A stretch of DNA of 44,599 bases from Candidatus Borkfalkia excrementavium (GCA_019115945.1 DXCO01000033.1:1-44599); one strand, 5' to 3'. Counted from the stretch's first letter, positions 15,485 to 24,202 are shown. The notes: generated by a model not told the origin, from the letters alone. A program made the numbers and translations.

Positions 15485-16894
15485 ATGATAGAATTCGGAA
15501 CGGGCGGTTTCCGCGGCGTGATCGCAGAAGATTTTACGCAGCAAAACGTGCGGCTGATCGCCGAGGCTTTGGCTCGCATTGCCGAAGAAGAGAAAAAGGC
15601 GGATATTCCCGTCGCGGTGGGGTATGACAACCGGTTCATGTCCGACTTTGCGGCGGACTGGATCTGCGAAGTGCTTGCGGCGCACGGCATGACCGCGCTG
15701 AGGATGCGGCATCCGACTCCTACGCCCGCCGTCATGTATACGGTCAAGGAACTCGGGTTGTCATACGGCGCGATGGTCACCGCAAGCCACAATCCTTACT
15801 ATTTCAACGGCGTAAAACTGTTCACGGAAGGCGGAATGGACGCCGACGCGGAATTTACCGGCCGTATGGAAAATATGATTTCCCGCCTTGAAAATGCGCG
15901 GATCGGTACGGTTGCCGTTGACATCGCAAAAAGAAAAGGTCTCGTCCGCGATTTTGACAATACCGAAGATTATCTCGGCTTTATCAAAAGTTTTATCAGC
16001 CCTAAAATAATGGACAATCGTGTTAAAATATTGTATGATAATATATACGGGGTAGGGGCGGGATGTCTTGAAAAACTTGCAAAAGATTATCATATTGCGC
16101 GCTTCGATGTGCTTCGCGGCGGACATGACGCTTTTTTCGGTTTTTCGCTTCCCAATCCGACAAACGAAGCGATGCTTTCCCTTGCGGGCAAGGTGAAAGA
16201 GGGCGGATACGATTTTGCCATGGCGACGGACAGCGATGCCGACCGTCTCGGTATTCTGGACGAAAACGGATGCGTAGTGGACAGCAACGATATTCTCGGC
16301 GCGCTGTACTATTACCTGCATCGTTACCGCGGCATGAAAGGGGGCGCGGTCAAAAATTGCGCGACCTCCCTTCTGATCGATAAAATTGCGGAAAAGTTCG
16401 GAGAAAAATGTTACGAAGTCGACGTGGGCTTCAAAAACGTATCGCAGAAAATGGCGGAAACGGACGCGCTGATCGGCGGCGAAAGTTCGGGCGGACTGAC
16501 CGTCCGCGGATACGTGCGCGGAAAGGACAGCGTTTTTTCCGCTTCGCTCTTTACGGAAATGGTCGTCATGATGAAAAAGCCCGTTTCCGAAATTATCCGT
16601 GAGGTGCATGAATTTGCGGGATACAGTCTCTCGTCTTCGCAGTCGGTCATCGAACTGAGATCTTTGGATCCCGTAAAAGAATATCTTGCGGAAAACACCC
16701 CCGAACTGTCGGAAAAAGTGGTGGAGAAACGCTGTTTCGGCCGCAATTACAAATATATCCTCGACGACGGCTGGGCGCTTTTAAGAATGTCCGGCACGGA
16801 ACCCGTCCTGCGCGTTTTTGCGGAGACAAAGAGCGCCGCGGTGACGGAGAGCATCATACGGGAACTTACGGGCGAATTGAAAAAGTTTGCATGA
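15485..16894 (+). CDS. Phosphohexomutase (phosphoglucomutase/phosphomannomutase family)
   Basis: A 469-residue cytoplasmic enzyme of the alpha-D-phosphohexomutase family. The phosphoserine loop is TASHNP at 99-104 (Ser101), the metal loop is DSDADR, the sugar-binding loop is GGESSGGL, and the phosphate-binding loop near the C-terminus is RMSGTEP. All four family loops are present, so it is expected to be active. In this operon its likely reaction is glucose-1-phosphate to glucose-6-phosphate, connecting the phosphorylase encoded next door to glycolysis. Preference for glucose versus mannose phosphates cannot be told from the motifs. GGAGGAG supports the ATG at 15485. Confidence 0.88.
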   Translation: MIEFGTGGFRGVIAEDFTQQNVRLIAEALARIAEEEKKADIPVAVGYDNRFMSDFAADWICEVLAAHGMTALRMRHPTPTPAVMYTVKELGLSYGAMVTASHNPYYFNGVKLFTEGGMDADAEFTGRMENMISRLENARIGTVAVDIAKRKGLVRDFDNTEDYLGFIKSFISPKIMDNRVKILYDNIYGVGAGCLEKLAKDYHIARFDVLRGGHDAFFGFSLPNPTNEAMLSLAGKVKEGGYDFAMATDSDADRLGILDENGCVVDSNDILGALYYYLHRYRGMKGGAVKNCATSLLIDKIAEKFGEKCYEVDVGFKNVSQKMAETDALIGGESSGGLTVRGYVRGKDSVFSASLFTEMVVMMKKPVSEIIREVHEFAGYSLSSSQSVIELRSLDPVKEYLAENTPELSEKVVEKRCFGRNYKYILDDGWALLRMSGTEPVLRVFAETKSAAVTESIIRELTGELKKFA

Positions 16895-16915
16895 AAATCG
16901 GCGAGGAGAAAAATC

Positions 16916-19453
16916 ATGAATCTTATTGAGAGAACGAGACATCTATTTTCGGATATAGACAAACTTCTGAACGATCCTGCGGCGCGTTCTGCCGCGGCAC
17001 TGCCTGACGGCGGGTATTTTCTCGACAAAAACAGAGTGCTCTGCTGCGAGCGCGTCAAGGGAGACGCGCGTTATCCTTACGCGGCGGACGGGTTCAATAT
17101 GTGGGCGTATTCGTCGGGTTACATCAGCGTAAACGAGAGCACGTTTTATGTGATCCTCTCGGCCGACGAGGGGAAAGAGCCGTACCTGAACTTTTATGCG
17201 GGTCTGAAAAGGGGGGATCAGTTTATCCCCGTCTCCCTTTTGGGGGTCGCGCGCTCTCCTTTGGAAGAAAAGACCGAACGCTATACGGTTTACACGCCCG
17301 AAGCGGTTTATTATCTTACCCGCACCGAAGATGCGGATTTTGCCGTCCGCGCGTATGTGACGAAGGATAAGAGCGTCCGTTTTTCCGTCGCAGCCATTGC
17401 GAAGCGAAAGACGAGCCTGTATCTTTCCTCCTATTTCAATTGTTTTCTGATGCACGCGGCGGCGGAATGTTGCGAAACAAAATGGTTCAAACAGTGCAAA
17501 GTCCTTGAAAACGGGTTTGAATTTTACAGCGTGGAGGACCTCGACCGCAAGACGCATCTCGACAATTACGGCGTGCTCAACCGCGCGGTTTCGGGCAATG
17601 TGAAGGCCGTTTACGCGACCACTTCCCGGTCCGATTTCACGGGGGCGACGGGCAATTATCTGGCGGCATCCCGCTCCCTGCGCAGCGGGCGTTTTGCAGA
17701 GTGTAAAAGAGCGACAAAGTTTACCGATACGGCGGTCGCGGGCGAGATCGCGCACTTCGATCTTGCTGCAGGAGGATCCGCGAGGATAGATTACAGTCTC
17801 GACGCGGTTTTCGATGCGGATTCCTGCGCCGAAAAGGAAAAGATCCTGCCCGAACCTTCCGCTTTTGACAGGTACGTCCTCGACGCGGAAGAGGAAGATT
17901 CCAGGCGGCTTGATTCTCCGCTGATGCTCTCCATGCGGTTCGGCAAGAGCAGTTTGGCGGGCGTGAACGGGGATATTCTGGAAAAATTTCTCGGGTTCGT
18001 CGTGCGGCAGGTAGAGTTTGCCGCGCTGAGTAAAAATTCGGGCGTGTCCCTTCTCGGCGTGCGCGACGTGTTCCAGCAGATAGAAGCCGCGCTGATGTGG
18101 ACGGGCGGGCCTTGCCGCCGTAAAATCGTAGAGGGCCTGAATTTTATCGGCAGCGACGGCCGCGCGCCCAGACAATACAGCATTCCGCCCACCCCCGATA
18201 TCATTCCGCAGTTGGATCTGCGCAAATTTATCGATCAGGGCGTATGGATCATCGGCACGGTGTACCGGTATCTCGCTTATACGGGCGATTGGTCGATCCT
18301 CGACGAAGAATGCGGGTATTACGAATTCGGAAAAAGCGTGCGCCATACGGACGAAAAAACGAGCGTTTTGGAACATCTCATCCGCATTTCCCGCTTTCTG
18401 ATCTCGAACATAGACGAGCAGACGGACTGCCTGCACGCCCTTTACGGCGACTGGAACGATGCGCTCGACGGCATGGGCGTCAGCCGTGATCCCGATCGGG
18501 AATTCGGCACGGGCGTATCCGTGATGGCGACCCTGCAATTATACCGCAATATGACGGAAATGGAGGAGATCCTTTGCCATCTCGGCAAGGCGGAACTTCT
18601 CGATACAAAGGCGGTTCAAGAACGCCTCGAACGCGGATTGAAAAAATATGCGCTCGTTCATGAAAAAGGCGGCAGGCGCATTTTGCACGGCTGGGGAGAC
18701 GGCAGGTCCTATCTTGTCGGAAGCGCCTGCGATCCGGACGGCAAGGACCGCGTCGGCGTCACCTCTTATGCGTTCTGGGTCATTTCCGGAATGTTCGAAA
18801 AAGATCCGAGCATGAAAGAAGATATCCTGCGCGCCTATGCGCGCCTGGATTCGAAATACGGCCTGCGCACGTTCGATCAGTATTTCGCGCCCGGCGTTCC
18901 GGGGGTGGGCCGTATCGGCAATCTTCCCCGCGGCACGGCGGAAAACAGCGCGACGTACATCCATGCGACGCTGTTCGGCATCTGGTCTCTGTTCATGATG
19001 GGCGAGGGCAAACTTGCCTGGGAACAACTTGCAAAAATTCTTCCCTTCACGCACAAACACTTGTCCACGACGCAGTTTATCATGAGCAACTCCTATTCGT
19101 ACAACGAAGAATTCGGCATGGACGGCGAATCGATGTCCGATTGGTACACGGGTTCGGCGAATGTACTCGTCAAAACGATGGTCCGCAATGTTTTCGGCGT
19201 AGACGCGACCCTGTCGGGCGTGTATGTTAAGCCCGCATCGTATATGCCCTTCGAAAACGCGCAGATCAGGGTGAACGTCAGGGGGTGTTCCGTCCGCGTC
19301 GAATATGCGAAGGGGCGCGGGGGCGAGAGGAGATTTTATGTCGACGGAAAAGCGAGGCCCGCATCGGCCGATCGGGCTTCGGAAACTCTTTACGTCATGC
19401 TTACGGAAGAAGATCTTTGCAAAAAGGAAATCACGGTCAGAGTGGAAGATTGA
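16916..19453 (+). CDS. GH94-clan glycoside phosphorylase, candidate beta-1,3-oligoglucan phosphorylase
   Basis: An 845-residue cytoplasmic enzyme with no signal peptide. The C-terminal half carries the (alpha/alpha)6-barrel features of inverting phosphorylases: QYSIPPTPDIIPQLDLRKFI, then YGDWNDALDGMG with the general-acid Asp in DWND (512-515), and later GFAPG-like and LFMMGEGKLAWEQL segments. The N-terminal 300 residues do not show the usual cellobiose-phosphorylase opening (an AGGYSFYKD-type phrase), reading instead RYPYAADGFNMWAYSSGYIS. I infer a divergent branch such as GH161-like beta-1,3-oligoglucan phosphorylase, which suits two GH16 enzymes next door. The reaction would be phosphorolysis of imported oligosaccharide to glucose-1-phosphate. 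Cellodextrin or laminaribiose phosphorylase remain alternatives. GAGGAG precedes the ATG; the gene is 21 bp after the mutase. Confidence 0.75.
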   Translation: MNLIERTRHLFSDIDKLLNDPAARSAAALPDGGYFLDKNRVLCCERVKGDARYPYAADGFNMWAYSSGYISVNESTFYVILSADEGKEPYLNFYAGLKRGDQFIPVSLLGVARSPLEEKTERYTVYTPEAVYYLTRTEDADFAVRAYVTKDKSVRFSVAAIAKRKTSLYLSSYFNCFLMHAAAECCETKWFKQCKVLENGFEFYSVEDLDRKTHLDNYGVLNRAVSGNVKAVYATTSRSDFTGATGNYLAASRSLRSGRFAECKRATKFTDTAVAGEIAHFDLAAGGSARIDYSLDAVFDADSCAEKEKILPEPSAFDRYVLDAEEEDSRRLDSPLMLSMRFGKSSLAGVNGDILEKFLGFVVRQVEFAALSKNSGVSLLGVRDVFQQIEAALMWTGGPCRRKIVEGLNFIGSDGRAPRQYSIPPTPDIIPQLDLRKFIDQGVWIIGTVYRYLAYTGDWSILDEECGYYEFGKSVRHTDEKTSVLEHLIRISRFLISNIDEQTDCLHALYGDWNDALDGMGVSRDPDREFGTGVSVMATLQLYRNMTEMEEILCHLGKAELLDTKAVQERLERGLKKYALVHEKGGRRILHGWGDGRSYLVGSACDPDGKDRVGVTSYAFWVISGMFEKDPSMKEDILRAYARLDSKYGLRTFDQYFAPGVPGVGRIGNLPRGTAENSATYIHATLFGIWSLFMMGEGKLAWEQLAKILPFTHKHLSTTQFIMSNSYSYNEEFGMDGESMSDWYTGSANVLVKTMVRNVFGVDATLSGVYVKPASYMPFENAQIRVNVRGCSVRVEYAKGRGGERRFYVDGKARPASADRASETLYVMLTEEDLCKKEITVRVED

Positions 19454-19494
19454 AATGGCGCGCAACGCCGGATAAACGGGAGAAGACGAAAAAA

Positions 19495-20631
19495 ATGACG
19501 AAGGACGGAAAAACGCAGAGTTATGCGCGTTTCAAAAACAACGAGATCATACTCAATCTTTTGCGCAAAAAAGTTTACAGCGCGACGGAACTTGCGGCGG
19601 AAATGAAATTGTCGAACGCCGCGCTTTCTCAGATCATCTGCGAACTGAGCAGTAAAAAACTCATCAAATCCATTTCCAGCGGAGAGCAGAACGCACGGGG
19701 AAGGCACCGGAAATATCTTGCGCTCAACGGCGATTACGGGATGATCGTTGCGGTAGGGTTTTCAGACAACGAGATCCATATCGCGTTCAGCGACTTTGCG
19801 GGAAAGATCGTCTACGAAGAGCGCATCAGCGAAAGGCTGAATTACGACTTTACCATCGTATACAAAACGATTTTGCTGATCAATAAAATTTACGGCAAAA
19901 AGTTCAAGGATATTCCGTTGCTGTCCGTCAATCTTTCCGTCCCCGGGAAGGTCAACAACGAGGCGATGACGATCGCGAAATCCGTACAGTTCAATAAACT
20001 GATCGGGGACAACGAGGGAAAACTCATCGAGGTTTTCGGGCACTATTTCGATGTGCCCGTGCGCATCTTCAACGATATGAATCTCTCTCTTCTGGCCGAA
20101 CAGGAGGCTTTGGGAGAACAGCGCCGCAATTTTATATTGCTTCATATAGACGCGGGCGTCGGCGGCGCGTTTTATCTCAACGAAAAGATTTATGAAGGGG
20201 ATCACGGATTCGCGGGCGAACTCGGCATGATGCCCGTGCTGTTCGACGGCGAGAAGACGGTGCTCGATTCTGCGGCGTCGTTCACCTCCGTCGCGGAGCG
20301 GCTGTCCGAAAAAGAGGGCAGGGCATTCACGATCAACGAATTGAAGGTCCTCTATTTCACTTCGCAAAACGTCAGGAACGAATTTTTGAGATCCGCCGCC
20401 GTCGCCGGAGATGCGGTGGGGGCAGTCGCCGAAATTTTCGATATCGGCTGCGTGATCGTAAACGGGGCTGTTTCGGCTTTCGACGGCGAATACAAAGATA
20501 CGCTGACCGAAGCCGCCCGCAGGCATGACAAAAGTCTGAACGTAGTCTTTTCCGAATTAAAAGATTCCTGCGTTCTCGGCGCGGTGATCGCCGCCGTGAA
20601 AAAAGAGATCCTGCGCGCGATTTCCGATTGA
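19495..20631 (+). CDS. ROK-family transcriptional regulator
   Basis: The ATG at 19495 gives 378 residues. It was chosen over an upstream extension because that would overlap the phosphorylase and because GGGAG lies 14-10 nt before it. Residues about 10-70 are a winged helix (ELAAEMKLSNAALSQIICEL), followed by a ROK domain with GDHGFAGELGMMPV near residue 240. Two hallmarks of sugar kinases are missing: the phosphate-binding DxGGT is replaced by AVGFSDNE, and the CxCGxxGC zinc motif is absent. It is therefore a regulator, not a kinase. As last gene of the cluster it most likely controls it, sensing a sugar released from the glucan; its operator may be in 4894-5102. Confidence 0.85.
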   Translation: MTKDGKTQSYARFKNNEIILNLLRKKVYSATELAAEMKLSNAALSQIICELSSKKLIKSISSGEQNARGRHRKYLALNGDYGMIVAVGFSDNEIHIAFSDFAGKIVYEERISERLNYDFTIVYKTILLINKIYGKKFKDIPLLSVNLSVPGKVNNEAMTIAKSVQFNKLIGDNEGKLIEVFGHYFDVPVRIFNDMNLSLLAEQEALGEQRRNFILLHIDAGVGGAFYLNEKIYEGDHGFAGELGMMPVLFDGEKTVLDSAASFTSVAERLSEKEGRAFTINELKVLYFTSQNVRNEFLRSAAVAGDAVGAVAEIFDIGCVIVNGAVSAFDGEYKDTLTEAARRHDKSLNVVFSELKDSCVLGAVIAAVKKEILRAISD

Positions 20632-20663
20632 AAAGAACTTTTTGACAAATTCGCATCAATCGC

Positions 20664-20692
20664 TTTACATTTCTCCGCGCATGTGATAAAAT
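20664..20692 (+). promoter_or_regulatory. Promoter of uraA-upp
   Basis: TTTACA (20664-20669), 17-bp spacer, TAAAAT (20687-20692) preceded by TGA as an extended -10. Transcription would begin near 20699, giving a leader of about 190 nt. A second -35-like TTGACA at 20642 lacks a good -10 partner. Confidence 0.7.
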
Positions 20693-20698
20693 AAAAAA

Positions 20699-20831
20699 AA
20701 TCGTGCGAAAGAGGGAAGAAAAATGCGGAATTCGGCGCAGATGAAATTGCATCTCACGGCGGCTCAGTTTCGCTTTTCTTTCATATTCTCTGAAAATTAA
20801 GAAATCCTTGTCTTTCGGGATTTCTTTTTTT
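20699..20831 (+). promoter_or_regulatory. uraA leader RNA with intrinsic attenuator
   Basis: The leader contains a small hairpin (AGATG/CATCT, about 20747-20762) and ends in an intrinsic terminator: AAGAAATCC (20799-20807) pairs with GGATTTCTT (20818-20826), followed by a T-run to 20831. The terminator lies about 55 nt upstream of the uraA start, so full expression must pass it. I find no PyrR-loop consensus and no purine-riboswitch core, so the sensed signal is unknown. Pyrimidine levels are the obvious guess. Confidence 0.6.
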
Positions 20832-20886
20832 ATGTCCGTGTCCGTACGGGCAAGGAACGGAAGAAAAAATGTATCGGAGGTAACCA

Positions 20887-22407
20887 ATGACAACCGTAAA
20901 AGGCTCCCGAAGGCTCTTCGGCTATTCGGGAAAAGACGTCGTTCTGAGTTTGCAGCATATGTTTGCAATGCTCGGCGCAACCATCACCGTGCCTATCGTA
21001 TCCGGCATGAGCATACCGCTCGCCCTGATTTCCGCCGGCGTCGGCACGATCATCTTCTATTTTTGTACGCAGCGCAAAGTGCCCGTATTTTTGGGCTCTT
21101 CCTTTGCATTCCTGCCTCCGTTGGCCGCAATGATTTCAGGGTACGGCGACGGGCCGCTTTCGTACGATTCGCGTTCTTTGGCGGTCATGCTGGCACTCGT
21201 GTGCGCAGGGTTCGTTTATGTGATTCTGGCGATCGTCATTAAAGCGGTCGGCGTTCAGCGCATCAAAAAATTGTTCCCGCCCATCGTGGTCGGTCCCGTC
21301 ATCATCGTCATCGGCATGAACCTTGCGGGTACTGCGTTTACCAGCAATATTTTTCAGGCCACGGCTGCTCCCTGGCAGGCGTGGACGACGGCGATCGTAA
21401 CGGCGCTTACCATCGTGCTCGTCAACTCTTTGGCAAAACCCAAGTCTTTTTTGAAGATCGTTCCCGTATTGCTCGGCTTTGTGGTCGGTTATGCATATGC
21501 GGCGATCCTGAGCGTCTGCCCGACGCCCGCGGGATACGCCCCTCTGATTGATTTCAAAAGCATATTCTCAGGAGACATCGTCGTTTTCCAGCAGGCGAAA
21601 GAAATATGGGGTTTCTGGGCTGCCTGGGATGAATTGGACATGGCGTTTCTCGGCTCGGCCATGCTCGCCATCGTGCCGCTGGCAATCGTTACCTTCATGG
21701 AACACCTCGGCGATATTTCCGCAAACTCCGTTGTCTGCGGCAAAGATTTCATGGTCGACCCCGGCTTGCACCGCACCGTGCTCGGCGACGGCCTTGCGAC
21801 AATGGCGAGCGCCATGCTCGGCGGCCCTGCGAATACCACATACGGCGAAAATACCGCGGTTTTGGCAATTACGAAAAATTACAGCCCCCGCAACCTGTTT
21901 CTGGCGGCATGCTTTGCGGTCGTGCTCGGTCTGTTCGTTCCGTTCGGCGAGATTCTCGAATCCATTCCCGGTCCCGTCGTTGGCGGCGCCAGCCTCATTC
22001 TTTACGGCATGATCGCCGCAAACGGTCTGCGCGCACTCGTAGACGGCAGAGTAGATTTCTCCGATATGAAAAATATGATCGTCGTCTCGCTGACTCTTTC
22101 CGTCGGTCTTGGCTTGAACATGGCGAGCATGGCGGGGTACGGCATCAGCATCGGTGACGTCACGATTTCCGCGCTCGCGATCGCGACCCTTCTCTCCATC
22201 CTCCTCAATCTGATCATGCCCAACACCAAAGAAGTCACCCCCGAAAAGGAAAAGGCGATGGAAGAAGCCCCCATTTCGCTCGTCTCGCACGAGGCGGATA
22301 TAGAGGAGGCCGCGGCGGAAGGTGAGGCCGATGCCGGGGCGGGCGCATCCGACACGGGCGACTTTCCCGAAAACGAGTCCGATCCAAAAGAAAAGAAGGA
22401 GGAATAG
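20887..22407 (+). CDS. uraA: Uracil permease (UraA/PyrP, NCS2 family)
   Basis: A 506-residue inner-membrane protein. The start region LSLQHMFAMLGATITVPI and the phrase VPVFLGSSFAFLPPLAAMI match uracil permeases of the NCS2 nucleobase family, and the conserved GDGLATMASAMLGGPANTTYGENTAV segment carries the substrate-site glutamates and the NTTYGEN signature. About fourteen membrane helices are expected. The function is uptake of uracil driven by protons or a pmf. The C-terminal 60 residues are unusual: a hydrophilic, acidic tail rich in E, D, A and G. Its coupling to upp, 4 bp downstream, supports uracil rather than xanthine as substrate. AGGAGG-type site (CGGAGG) precedes the ATG. Confidence 0.9.
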   Translation: MTTVKGSRRLFGYSGKDVVLSLQHMFAMLGATITVPIVSGMSIPLALISAGVGTIIFYFCTQRKVPVFLGSSFAFLPPLAAMISGYGDGPLSYDSRSLAVMLALVCAGFVYVILAIVIKAVGVQRIKKLFPPIVVGPVIIVIGMNLAGTAFTSNIFQATAAPWQAWTTAIVTALTIVLVNSLAKPKSFLKIVPVLLGFVVGYAYAAILSVCPTPAGYAPLIDFKSIFSGDIVVFQQAKEIWGFWAAWDELDMAFLGSAMLAIVPLAIVTFMEHLGDISANSVVCGKDFMVDPGLHRTVLGDGLATMASAMLGGPANTTYGENTAVLAITKNYSPRNLFLAACFAVVLGLFVPFGEILESIPGPVVGGASLILYGMIAANGLRALVDGRVDFSDMKNMIVVSLTLSVGLGLNMASMAGYGISIGDVTISALAIATLLSILLNLIMPNTKEVTPEKEKAMEEAPISLVSHEADIEEAAAEGEADAGAGASDTGDFPENESDPKEKKEE

Positions 22408-22411
22408 TACG

Positions 22412-23038
22412 ATGCCGGTCATGATTTTCGATCATCCTCTGATCAAACATAAGATCGCGATCTTGCGTTCCAAAGATACGCCGATGAAGGAATTCCGCGA
22501 GTTGGTGGAAGAGATCACGCTCGTCATGAGTTACGAGGCGTTCAAAGACGCGCCTACGCAAAAGGTCACGGTGGAGACTCCGCTTGAGGTCTGCGAGCAG
22601 GAAATGGTGGCGGAACGCAGTATCGCCATCGTACCCATTCTCCGCGCCGGTCTCGGCATGGTCAACGGCGTGCATAAAATTTTCCCCAATGCAAGGGTAG
22701 GGCACATCGGCATGTACCGCGACGAAGAGACTGCGATCCCGCACGAATACTACTGTAAACTTCCCGACGGGATCGAAAACATGTCCGTAATCCTGCTCGA
22801 TCCCATGCTCGCTACGGGCGGAAGCGCCTGCGATGCGATCAGCCTGCTGAAAAAGCGAGGCGTAAAGAACATCAGTTTCATGGCGATCATCGGCTGCCCC
22901 GAAGGGATCAAAAAAGTCAGCGAAGAACACCCCGACGTAAAAGTTTTCGTTTCTACCTGCGATCGCGGGCTGAACGAGAATTGCTACATTCTTCCCGGTC
23001 TCGGCGACGCGGGAGACAGACTGTTCGGCACAAAATAA
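22412..23038 (+). CDS. upp: Uracil phosphoribosyltransferase
   Basis: The ATG at 22412, with AAGGAGG 9 nt before it, gives 208 residues, the family's normal length. It makes UMP from uracil and PRPP in the cytoplasm. Family features: an opening FDHPLIKHKIAILR, the MSYEAFKD segment, VPILRAGLGMVNG, the PRPP-binding LLDPMLATGGSACDAI, and the C-terminal GLNENCYILPGLGDAGDRLFG uracil site. Directly follows uraA, so uptake and salvage are made together. A long hairpin follows at 23053-23088. Confidence 0.96.
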   Translation: MPVMIFDHPLIKHKIAILRSKDTPMKEFRELVEEITLVMSYEAFKDAPTQKVTVETPLEVCEQEMVAERSIAIVPILRAGLGMVNGVHKIFPNARVGHIGMYRDEETAIPHEYYCKLPDGIENMSVILLDPMLATGGSACDAISLLKKRGVKNISFMAIIGCPEGIKKVSEEHPDVKVFVSTCDRGLNENCYILPGLGDAGDRLFGTK

Positions 23039-23052
23039 ATTGCAATTATAAA

Positions 23053-23088
23053 ACATCCCCGCCGCGCAAATCTGCGCGGCGGGGATGT
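23053..23088. terminator. Strong bidirectional terminator between upp and nicotinamidase-like gene
   Basis: A perfect 16-bp stem (23053-23068 with 23073-23088) and an AATC loop lie between convergent genes, followed by TCCGTCTTTT on the plus strand and an A/T-rich flank on the other. Confidence 0.85.
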
Positions 23089-23110
23089 CCGTCTTTTGCG
23101 TATCCGTTGT

Positions 23111-23650
23111 TTATAAAATGCGGACCTGGCAGTTTTTCATGGCGTTCAGCGCCGTTTCGTGGCTGTCCGGGGTCACGCCCGCGCAGCAGTCGGCTCGCAC
23201 GCTGACTTGCATTTCCGGGCAAAAAGCGCGCAGGAGCATCGCGTTCGAAAGCACGCAGATGTCCGTGCATAGCCCGATCAGTTCCGCCTCTTCAAATTTG
23301 TTTTCCTGCGCAAATCTGCCGAGTTCGACGCTGCCGAACGTAGGTTTGTCTATGATCTTTCCGAGCAGAGGAAGCCTGTCCGAGATCTCGTGCCCGTGCG
23401 TTCCGGCAATGCAATGGGGAACGGACAGAAGTTTTCCTTCCAGCGTCGTCGGATAATCGGCGCTATGCGTATCGCGCGTATAAACGATCGTTTCGCCTTC
23501 GTCGGCGGCCTGCTTGATCCGTTCCGCAACATTTGTCACGATCTTCTGCGCTTGCGGCGTGCCCAGCGCGCCGTCGATAAAATCGTTCTGCATATCCACG
23601 ACGACGAGCAGTTTTTTCTTTTTCCGGTTGTCGGGCTCTTTTATCTGCAT
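23111..23650 (-). CDS. Cysteine hydrolase, probable nicotinamidase
   Basis: A 179-residue isochorismatase-like hydrolase. The catalytic triad is visible: Asp19 in VVVDMQNDF, Lys102 in IIDKPTFGS and Cys132 in LCTDICVLS. The metal site DTH near residue 60 (TRDTHSADY) fits nicotinamidases, which turn nicotinamide into nicotinate for NAD salvage. The C-terminal GVTPDSHETALNAMKNC is also typical of that group. Other amide hydrolases of the fold cannot be fully excluded. Its start overlaps the end of the pyrophosphatase gene by 10 bp, so both come from the promoter at 24203-24231. Confidence 0.8.
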   Translation of the reverse strand: MQIKEPDNRKKKKLLVVVDMQNDFIDGALGTPQAQKIVTNVAERIKQAADEGETIVYTRDTHSADYPTTLEGKLLSVPHCIAGTHGHEISDRLPLLGKIIDKPTFGSVELGRFAQENKFEEAELIGLCTDICVLSNAMLLRAFCPEMQVSVRADCCAGVTPDSHETALNAMKNCQVRIL

Positions 23651-24183
23651 GTTTCTGCTCCGAATTTTTTTTCATAATTTGCGATGCATTTTTTGATGAC
23701 GGATACCGCCTTTTCCTTGGCGGAGATCTCCCTTACGGAGGTGGATTTGTGTTCCAGAGTTTTATAGACTTCAAAAAAGTGCATCATTTCGTCAAAGATA
23801 TGGCGGGGAAGTTGTCCGATATCTTTGTAAATGTTGTAAGTCGGTTCGCGGAAGGGGATCGCGATGATCTTTTCGTCCGGCTTCCCGTCGTCGGTCATAT
23901 TGATCACGCCGATCGGATAACACTGCACGAGCGTGGCGGGCAAAATGGGCTCGCTGCATAGAACGAGCACGTCCAAAGGATCGCCGTCGTCCGCATAGGT
24001 GCGGGGGATAAATCCGTAACTTGCGGGATAGACCGTAGAAGTATAAAGGATGCGGTCCAAACGCAGTACGCCCGTCTCTTTATCCAGTTCGTATTTGCTT
24101 TTGGAACCTTTCTGGATCTCGATATAACACATAAAGTCGTCGGCGTTGATCCGTTCTCTAGCAATATCGTGCCAAATGTTCAT
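23641..24183 (-). CDS. ppa: Inorganic pyrophosphatase, family I
   Basis: The ATG at 24183 gives 180 residues, the usual size, with AAAGGGA upstream; the open frame extends further back but crosses the promoter. It hydrolyses pyrophosphate to phosphate, pulling biosynthetic reactions forward. Family I marks: KYELDKETG, LDRILYTSTVYPASYGFIP, and the metal-binding DDGDPLDVLV with Asp66, Asp68 and Asp71, plus DDGKPDEKI further on. Overlaps and is co-transcribed with the downstream hydrolase gene. Confidence 0.95.
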   Translation of the reverse strand: MNIWHDIARERINADDFMCYIEIQKGSKSKYELDKETGVLRLDRILYTSTVYPASYGFIPRTYADDGDPLDVLVLCSEPILPATLVQCYPIGVINMTDDGKPDEKIIAIPFREPTYNIYKDIGQLPRHIFDEMMHFFEVYKTLEHKSTSVREISAKEKAVSVIKKCIANYEKKFGAETCR

Positions 24184-24202
24184 AAAATTCCCTTTTTCTT
24201 TT

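Noticed and set aside
16943-18538. 531-codon minus-strand frame
   Set aside because: Shadow of the phosphorylase gene, caused by codon bias.
20642-20670. TTGACA with TTACAT as the uraA promoter
   Set aside because: The -10 is poor; the pair at 20664-20692 with an extended -10 is better.
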